Source: SLHU01 sp009929975
GTDB lineage: Bacteria; Bacillota; Clostridia; Saccharofermentanales; UBA5734
NCBI GenBank assembly: GCA_040776905.1
Contig: JAXGZQ010000001.1
Span: forward strand, 930,001-994,000
Length of the DNA stretch: 64,000 nucleotides
Reading direction: 5' to 3'
Shown here: positions 60,700 to 64,000 of the stretch, one piece after another
Layout: each line of letters opens with the position of its first letter
Position numbering within the stretch: the first letter of the stretch is position 1
Notes under the pieces: model-generated
What the model was told of the DNA's origin: nothing
The model's database searches: none
The model's input: only the letters and a program-made list of their open reading frames with translations
Made by a program: the position numbers and the translations under genes

Positions 60700-61170
60700 T
60701 TACCAGCGATAATGAGCAAACGCACGGTTGGCGTCTGCCATACGATGAATGTCTTCTTTCTTTTTGTAAGCTCCGCCGCTCTCATTGAACGCGTCAAAGA
60801 TCTCATTGGCCAGACGCTCGCGCATGGTCCGTTCATTACGGGCGCGTGCGGCAGTGACCAGCCAGCGGAGACCCAGCGTCTGACGCCGCTCCGGACGGAC
60901 TTCGATCGGAACCTGGTAGTTGGAACCACCGACGCGGCGTGCTTTTACCTCCAGCACGGGCATGATGTTTTCCAGAGCCTTGTTAAAGACTTCCAGGGCA
61001 TCCTGTCCAGTCCGCTCCTTGACGATGTCAAAAGCGTCATAGCAAATTTTCTGCGCGACTCCCTTTTTACCGTCCAGCATGATGTTGTTGACCAGTTTGG
61101 TCACACGGATATCATGGTAAATCGGATCAGGGAGTACTTCTCTTTTCGGGACATGGCCTTTTCTTGGCAC
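60700..61170 (-). CDS. rpsG: Ribosomal protein S7
   Basis: A 156-residue S7, standard length. MPRKGHVPKREVLPDPIY starts it and AFAHYRW ends it. S7 nucleates the 30S head. The start is GTG 61170 with GAGGAGGG upstream. In E. coli S7 represses its own operon by binding the rpsL-rpsG gap; the gap here contains two inverted repeats. Confidence 0.98.
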   Translation of the reverse strand: MPRKGHVPKREVLPDPIYHDIRVTKLVNNIMLDGKKGVAQKICYDAFDIVKERTGQDALEVFNKALENIMPVLEVKARRVGGSNYQVPIEVRPERRQTLGLRWLVTAARARNERTMRERLANEIFDAFNESGGAYKKKEDIHRMADANRAFAHYRW

Positions 61171-61196
61171 TTGTCTTCCCTCCTCTCATGATAATG

Positions 61197-61213
61197 CGGG
61201 CAGTATCTGCCCG
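61197..61213 (-). promoter_or_regulatory. Hairpin just upstream of rpsG
   Basis: CGGGCAG, ATA loop, CTGCCCG, about 27 bp before the rpsG start. A candidate part of an S7 control site. Confidence 0.35.
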
Positions 61214-61256
61214 ATACCATAGGTACTCACGTTTTGGACCGTGTCAGCGCAGCCAT

Positions 61257-61282
61257 GTCATATAACCAGAGGATCATATGAC
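61257..61282 (-). promoter_or_regulatory. Inverted repeat in the rpsL-rpsG gap
   Basis: GTCATAT and ATATGAC flank a 12-nt loop. Together with the hairpin at 61197-61213 it could fold the intercistronic RNA. Confidence 0.35.
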
Positions 61283-61323
61283 AGTGTACTGATAACGATT
61301 AAGTCCAACCAGACTACCCAAGC

Positions 61324-61749
61324 TTATTTGACTTTGGCAGCCTTCGGTCGTTTCGCTCCATACTTGGAACGTCCCTGCATCCGGTTAGCTACACCTGCCG
61401 TATCGAGTGTTCCGCGGACGACGTGATAACGTACGCCCGGCAGATCTTTCACTCTGCCGCCTCGGATGAGAACAACCGAGTGCTCCTGCAGGTTGTGTCC
61501 GATTCCAGGTATGTAGGCATACACCTCATACTGATTGGTCAGACGGACACGGGCGACTTTGCGCAGTGCTGAATTCGGTTTCTTCGGCGTTGTTGTTTTA
61601 ACGACCGTGCAGACTCCGCGTTTCTGCGGTGAATTCTGTTCGGTCTCCTGCCGCTTCTGAGTATTCAGATTAACCTGCAGGGCCGGAGAATTCGACTTGC
61701 CTTTTTTCGTCGATCTTCCCGCTTTTACCAGTTGGTTGAACGTCGGCAT
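61324..61749 (-). CDS. rpsL: Ribosomal protein S12
   Basis: A 141-residue S12. MPTFNQLVKAGR starts it; TPKKPNSALRK and KDLPGVRYH carry the lysines whose change gives streptomycin resistance, and both are the normal form. ATG 61749 has AAAGGAGG upstream. The frame stays open for 19 codons upstream without a fitting ribosome site. First gene of the str operon. Confidence 0.98.
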   Translation of the reverse strand: MPTFNQLVKAGRSTKKGKSNSPALQVNLNTQKRQETEQNSPQKRGVCTVVKTTTPKKPNSALRKVARVRLTNQYEVYAYIPGIGHNLQEHSVVLIRGGRVKDLPGVRYHVVRGTLDTAGVANRMQGRSKYGAKRPKAAKVK

Positions 61750-61814
61750 CAATACACCTCCTTTCGTATCAATCTGCCTCTCTTCACGCGTCTTGGCGAT
61801 TGCCATACGCTACA

Positions 61815-61835
61815 TAAAAAGACCCCCTGTGGGGT
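61815..61835 (-). terminator. Terminator-like hairpin in the str leader
   Basis: Minus strand ACCCC, ACAG loop, GGGGT, C, then TTTTT. It lies only about 6-25 nt after the predicted str start site and also downstream of the hemolysin III-family gene. It could end the latter or act as an attenuator. Confidence 0.6.
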
Positions 61836-61847
61836 TTCAGGCAACTC

Positions 61848-61876
61848 AGTATATCACCGTTTCACTGTCTTGTAAA
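61848..61876 (-). promoter_or_regulatory. Promoter of the str operon
   Basis: Minus strand TTTACA, 17-nt spacer, TATACT. It lies between the hemolysin III-family stop and rpsL. Confidence 0.65.
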
Positions 61877-61922
61877 TAAATAATTCCCTGACGGCAGGTC
61901 CCGTGGCGATTTTTGGTACATT

Positions 61923-62606
61923 TCACTGCGTCGGTCTGCCAAGGAAGAAAACAATCGCGACATAATGACAAAACGCGCCGCCCATGACGAAAAAATGCCA
62001 GACCAGATGCGAATACCGCCAGCGCTGCGCGAAAAAGATCAGACCTGATGTATAGAAGAGACCGCCGGCGATGATCAACCCGACATTCGCCGGCCGGGCG
62101 GCCCGCAAAAACAGCGGCATGCACAGAACGATGCCCCAGCCCATTCCCAGATACATCAGGATTGAGATGATCCAGGTAAGCCGGTTGCGGCGAAATCCAA
62201 CGGCCTTGAACAAGATGCCGGCCAGAACCAGCAGCCATTCAGCGGCGAACAGCAGCCAGCCGGCCGTTCCGCCGATCACGGTCAGCGCGATTGGTGTATA
62301 GGAGCCGGCGATGGCCAGAAAAATCGCCATATGATCCAACTGGTTCCAGAATCGCTTGCTGCTGTGATCGGCCGGCAAAATGTGGTAGACGGCGGATGCT
62401 GTAAACATCAAAACCAGGCAGAGAATAAAGACAAGGACTGATAGGCCGGCAGGCCAGAGATCCAGATCAGGCTGGCGCAGCAGATAACCGAGGGCGGTTG
62501 GCAGGGAAAGCAGCAGGAACAGCGCGGACACGCCGTGGGTCAGCGCGTTCGCCTTTTCTTCCGCCCGGCTCAGCGGGTATTGCGGTGTCACTTTGTCTGA
62601 CGGCAT
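61923..62606 (-). CDS. Hemolysin III family (PAQR-like) membrane protein
   Basis: A 227-residue protein with seven hydrophobic segments. EEKANALTHGVSALF is the family start, with the conserved His; YHILPADHSSKRFWNQLDHMAIFLAIAGSYTP and a late SHLVWHFFVMGGAFCHY supply the metal-binding Ser/His/His pattern of PAQR proteins. Despite the name, bacterial members are thought to act in membrane homeostasis rather than as toxins. It is a single gene. Confidence 0.92.
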   Translation of the reverse strand: MPSDKVTPQYPLSRAEEKANALTHGVSALFLLLSLPTALGYLLRQPDLDLWPAGLSVLVFILCLVLMFTASAVYHILPADHSSKRFWNQLDHMAIFLAIAGSYTPIALTVIGGTAGWLLFAAEWLLVLAGILFKAVGFRRNRLTWIISILMYLGMGWGIVLCMPLFLRAARPANVGLIIAGGLFYTSGLIFFAQRWRYSHLVWHFFVMGGAFCHYVAIVFFLGRPTQ

Positions 62607-62712
62607 TCATCTGCCTTTCCGCCCGTCTGCTGATCCTCTGATCAGGCCGTGAGCACTCCAGAGTCTATCATATCCGCTGCAGAGCAACAAGCCGCCACCG
62701 CTGAAACCGAGG

Positions 62713-62741
62713 TTTCCACAGACCCATTCCTGCGCTATAAT
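62713..62741 (+). promoter_or_regulatory. Promoter of the hydrogenase operon
   Basis: TTTCCA, 17-nt spacer, TATAAT. The start site falls near 62748, on top of an ATG at 62747, so translation must begin downstream. Confidence 0.7.
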
Positions 62742-62794
62742 GAGCGATGCGAGAGGAGGTGGAAAACAGGCTCCGACCGGCAGCGGAGACTTCC

Positions 62795-63100
62795 GTGAAC
62801 AGTCTGTTTTCAGTCAGAAATATGAAAGTCATCAAAATTGAAGTTTGCGCGGGAACCCACTGTACCATGCTGGGCTCTTCAGACATCATGGATGCCATCG
62901 CCGGATTGAATGATGAAGGCCAGCTGCTCTGTCCGGATTGCCAGCTTGAGATCGTCCCGATTCCCTGCACCGGCGACTGTGATCACGGGCGGCTGTCCCC
63001 GATTGTCCGGATCAATGGTGAGCAGTTGAATCAGGCCGACAGCGCGACCGTCATGGCGCGAATCATGACAATGGCCGGAAATGACGGCCGGAAAGGCTGA
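62795..63100 (+). CDS. Thioredoxin-like [2Fe-2S] protein, NuoE/HydC type
   Basis: About 102 residues. After a short lead it reads KVIKIEVCAGTHC (C-x4-C) and later IPCTGDC (C-x3-C), the four ligands of thioredoxin-like [2Fe-2S] ferredoxins; an extra CPDC lies between. Such proteins carry electrons for NADH-linked hydrogenases. I prefer the GTG at 62795 (GGAG 6 nt upstream): the frame opens at ATG 62747, but the promoter predicts that this codon is the transcript start. ATG 62822 is another option. The hydrogenase gene begins 3 bp after its stop. Confidence 0.78.
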   Translation: MNSLFSVRNMKVIKIEVCAGTHCTMLGSSDIMDAIAGLNDEGQLLCPDCQLEIVPIPCTGDCDHGRLSPIVRINGEQLNQADSATVMARIMTMAGNDGRKG

Positions 63101-63103
63101 ATC

Positions 63104-64000
63104 ATGCGTGGGATTTTTACTCCGATTACCAAAATCCGCCGCCAGGTCTTTACGGAGATTGCCCGCTTCGCCTATGAGCGTCCATTAGTCAGCCGCAATT
63201 TCAGCGTGCTTGATGAAGCCCCTTACCGGATTATCCCCGGCGAGGTCCCGCAATACCGGGAGAGCGTCTTCAAGGAACGGGCGATCGTGCGGGAACGGCT
63301 GCGGCTTGCCATGGGACTGCCGATGCGGCCGGCCAGCGAGCATCAGCCATTCACACGCGATATGGAGACGGCGTGCAGCGCGAATTACCAGATCCGTGAA
63401 CCGCTCGTCCAGGTGATTCCCTTTGCCTGTGAATCCTGCCCGACCGACCGCTTCCAGGTCACAGACAACTGCCGCAGATGCCTGGCCCATCCCTGTTCCA
63501 TTGTCTGCCCGGTCAAGGCGATCACCATCGAAAAGAGCGGCGCGGTGATCAATCAGGATCTGTGCATCAAATGCGGCCGTTGTGTCGAAGCCTGCCCCTA
63601 CCATGCGATTATCCGCTTCGGACGGCCCTGCGCCGAAGCCTGCGGAGCCAATGCCATCGACAGCGATGAGCTCGGCCGGGCGGTCATCAATCAGGATAAC
63701 TGTGTCGCCTGCGGTCTTTGTATGGTCAGCTGTCCTTTCGCGGCGATTTCTGACAAATCTGAAATTCTCCAGATCGTTTCGGCGATCCGGGAAGGGCGTC
63801 CGGTCTACGCGGAAATCGCGCCGTCTTTTGTCGGCCAGTTCGGTCCACTGGCCAAACCCGGACAGATTCTTGCCGGCATCCTCGCCCTGGGTTTCCGCGA
63901 TGTGGTTGAAGTCGGGCTCGGTGCTGATCTCGGTTCTCTGCATGAAGCTGATATTTTTCTGGAGCGGGTTCCCGAAAAGCAGCGTTTCCTGGGGACCAGC
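63104..64000 (+). CDS. [FeFe] hydrogenase, group B-like, N-terminal part
   Basis: The first 299 residues of a protein that continues past the window. MRGIFTPITKIRRQVFTEIARFAY is typical of the TIGR04105-type group B hydrogenases. Cys-rich regions follow: CESC, CRRCLAHPCSIVCP, CIKCGRCVEACP and CVACGLCMVSCP, giving at least two [4Fe-4S] clusters. EIAPSFVGQFG begins the H-cluster domain. The active-site motifs (TSCCP, MPC, and the C-terminal Cys motif) lie beyond the edge, so H2 activity is not proven here. The partner [2Fe-2S] protein lies 3 bp upstream. Confidence 0.85.
   Translation, partial: MRGIFTPITKIRRQVFTEIARFAYERPLVSRNFSVLDEAPYRIIPGEVPQYRESVFKERAIVRERLRLAMGLPMRPASEHQPFTRDMETACSANYQIREPLVQVIPFACESCPTDRFQVTDNCRRCLAHPCSIVCPVKAITIEKSGAVINQDLCIKCGRCVEACPYHAIIRFGRPCAEACGANAIDSDELGRAVINQDNCVACGLCMVSCPFAAISDKSEILQIVSAIREGRPVYAEIAPSFVGQFGPLAKPGQILAGILALGFRDVVEVGLGADLGSLHEADIFLERVPEKQRFLGTS

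Noticed and set aside
62668..62970. 100-codon minus-strand frame over the [2Fe-2S] gene
   Set aside because: The plus strand has a promoter, ribosome site and four cluster cysteines; the minus frame has no support.
63185..63943. 252-codon minus-strand frame over the hydrogenase
   Set aside because: The hydrogenase frame has several ferredoxin motifs; the minus frame is its shadow.
1..64000. CRISPR arrays, tRNA or rRNA genes, insertion sequences
   Set aside because: No spaced direct repeats, tRNA T-loop patterns, rRNA segments or transposase motifs were noticed on either strand by eye; a dedicated scan could still find a diverged case.

Overview
The window is a densely packed bacterial chromosome segment. 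It is GC-rich (estimated mid-50s percent by eye), has strong GGAGG-type ribosome binding sites and has no plasmid, phage or CRISPR content. The gene set points to a fermentative, low-oxygen member of the Clostridia (Bacillota): AddAB instead of RecBCD, ECF vitamin transporters, lipoproteins without outer-membrane machinery, short CHR pairs, a DUF3842 protein and a group B-type [FeFe] hydrogenase. I cannot name the genus from sequence alone.

Layout. 1-0.8 kb: end of ornithine carbamoyltransferase and a GNAT enzyme. 0.8-7.8 kb (minus): a zinc-ribbon membrane protein, RibU behind an FMN riboswitch, an nnrED-alr pair, trxA, metA and a uridine kinase-like protein. 8.0-13.2 kb (plus): tag-GDPD-MFS, then a ROK-type regulator coupled to two CHR genes. 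13.2-15.4 kb (minus): FmdB, MATE and ElaA-type genes. 15.4-20.8 kb (minus): a cobalamin-riboswitch-controlled ECF transporter operon that also encodes a secreted beta-propeller and a DUF4430 (transcobalamin-like) lipoprotein. 20.9-25.0 kb: a DUF2161 nuclease-fold protein, a zinc-ribbon membrane protein, and DUF3842-galactokinase-like-tadA. 25.0-32.5 kb (minus): addBA. 32.6-37.1 kb: plsC facing a MarR-ACP-acyl ligase-lipid kinase operon. 37.1-44.5 kb: hflX, a small XRE regulator, and an MFP/FtsX/two-ATPase export system. 44.8-48.9 kb (minus): a PfkB kinase and lacZ. 49.1-53.8 kb (plus): a YhiN-type flavoprotein, an M23 protein and a class A PBP. 53.8-61.9 kb (minus): proB, lon, and the str operon (rpsL, rpsG, fusA, tuf). 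61.9-64.0 kb: a hemolysin III family protein, then an operon with a [2Fe-2S] protein and an [FeFe] hydrogenase that runs off the window.

How genes work together. The clearest system is the B12 module at 15.4-20.8 kb. Five translationally coupled genes sit behind a transcription-terminating cobalamin riboswitch. They encode two extracytoplasmic proteins (propeller and DUF4430) plus T, fused A-A and S components of an ECF importer. I infer a Gram-positive B12 capture-and-import machine, with the propeller possibly playing a role like Bacteroidetes BtuG; this is the best candidate for an under-described system here. A second coherent module (32.6-37.1 kb) looks like use of exogenous fatty acid for phospholipid: acyl ligase plus dedicated ACP, a lipid kinase and PlsC, with a MarR regulator and a candidate operator at the promoter. 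The FtsX-type exporter is notable because one ATPase carries an AbrB-like C-terminal domain. The only gene-free stretch over 300 bases (20584-20896) holds the cobalamin riboswitch and its terminator and promoter. Nearly all same-strand neighbours overlap by 4 bp or lie within 50 bp.
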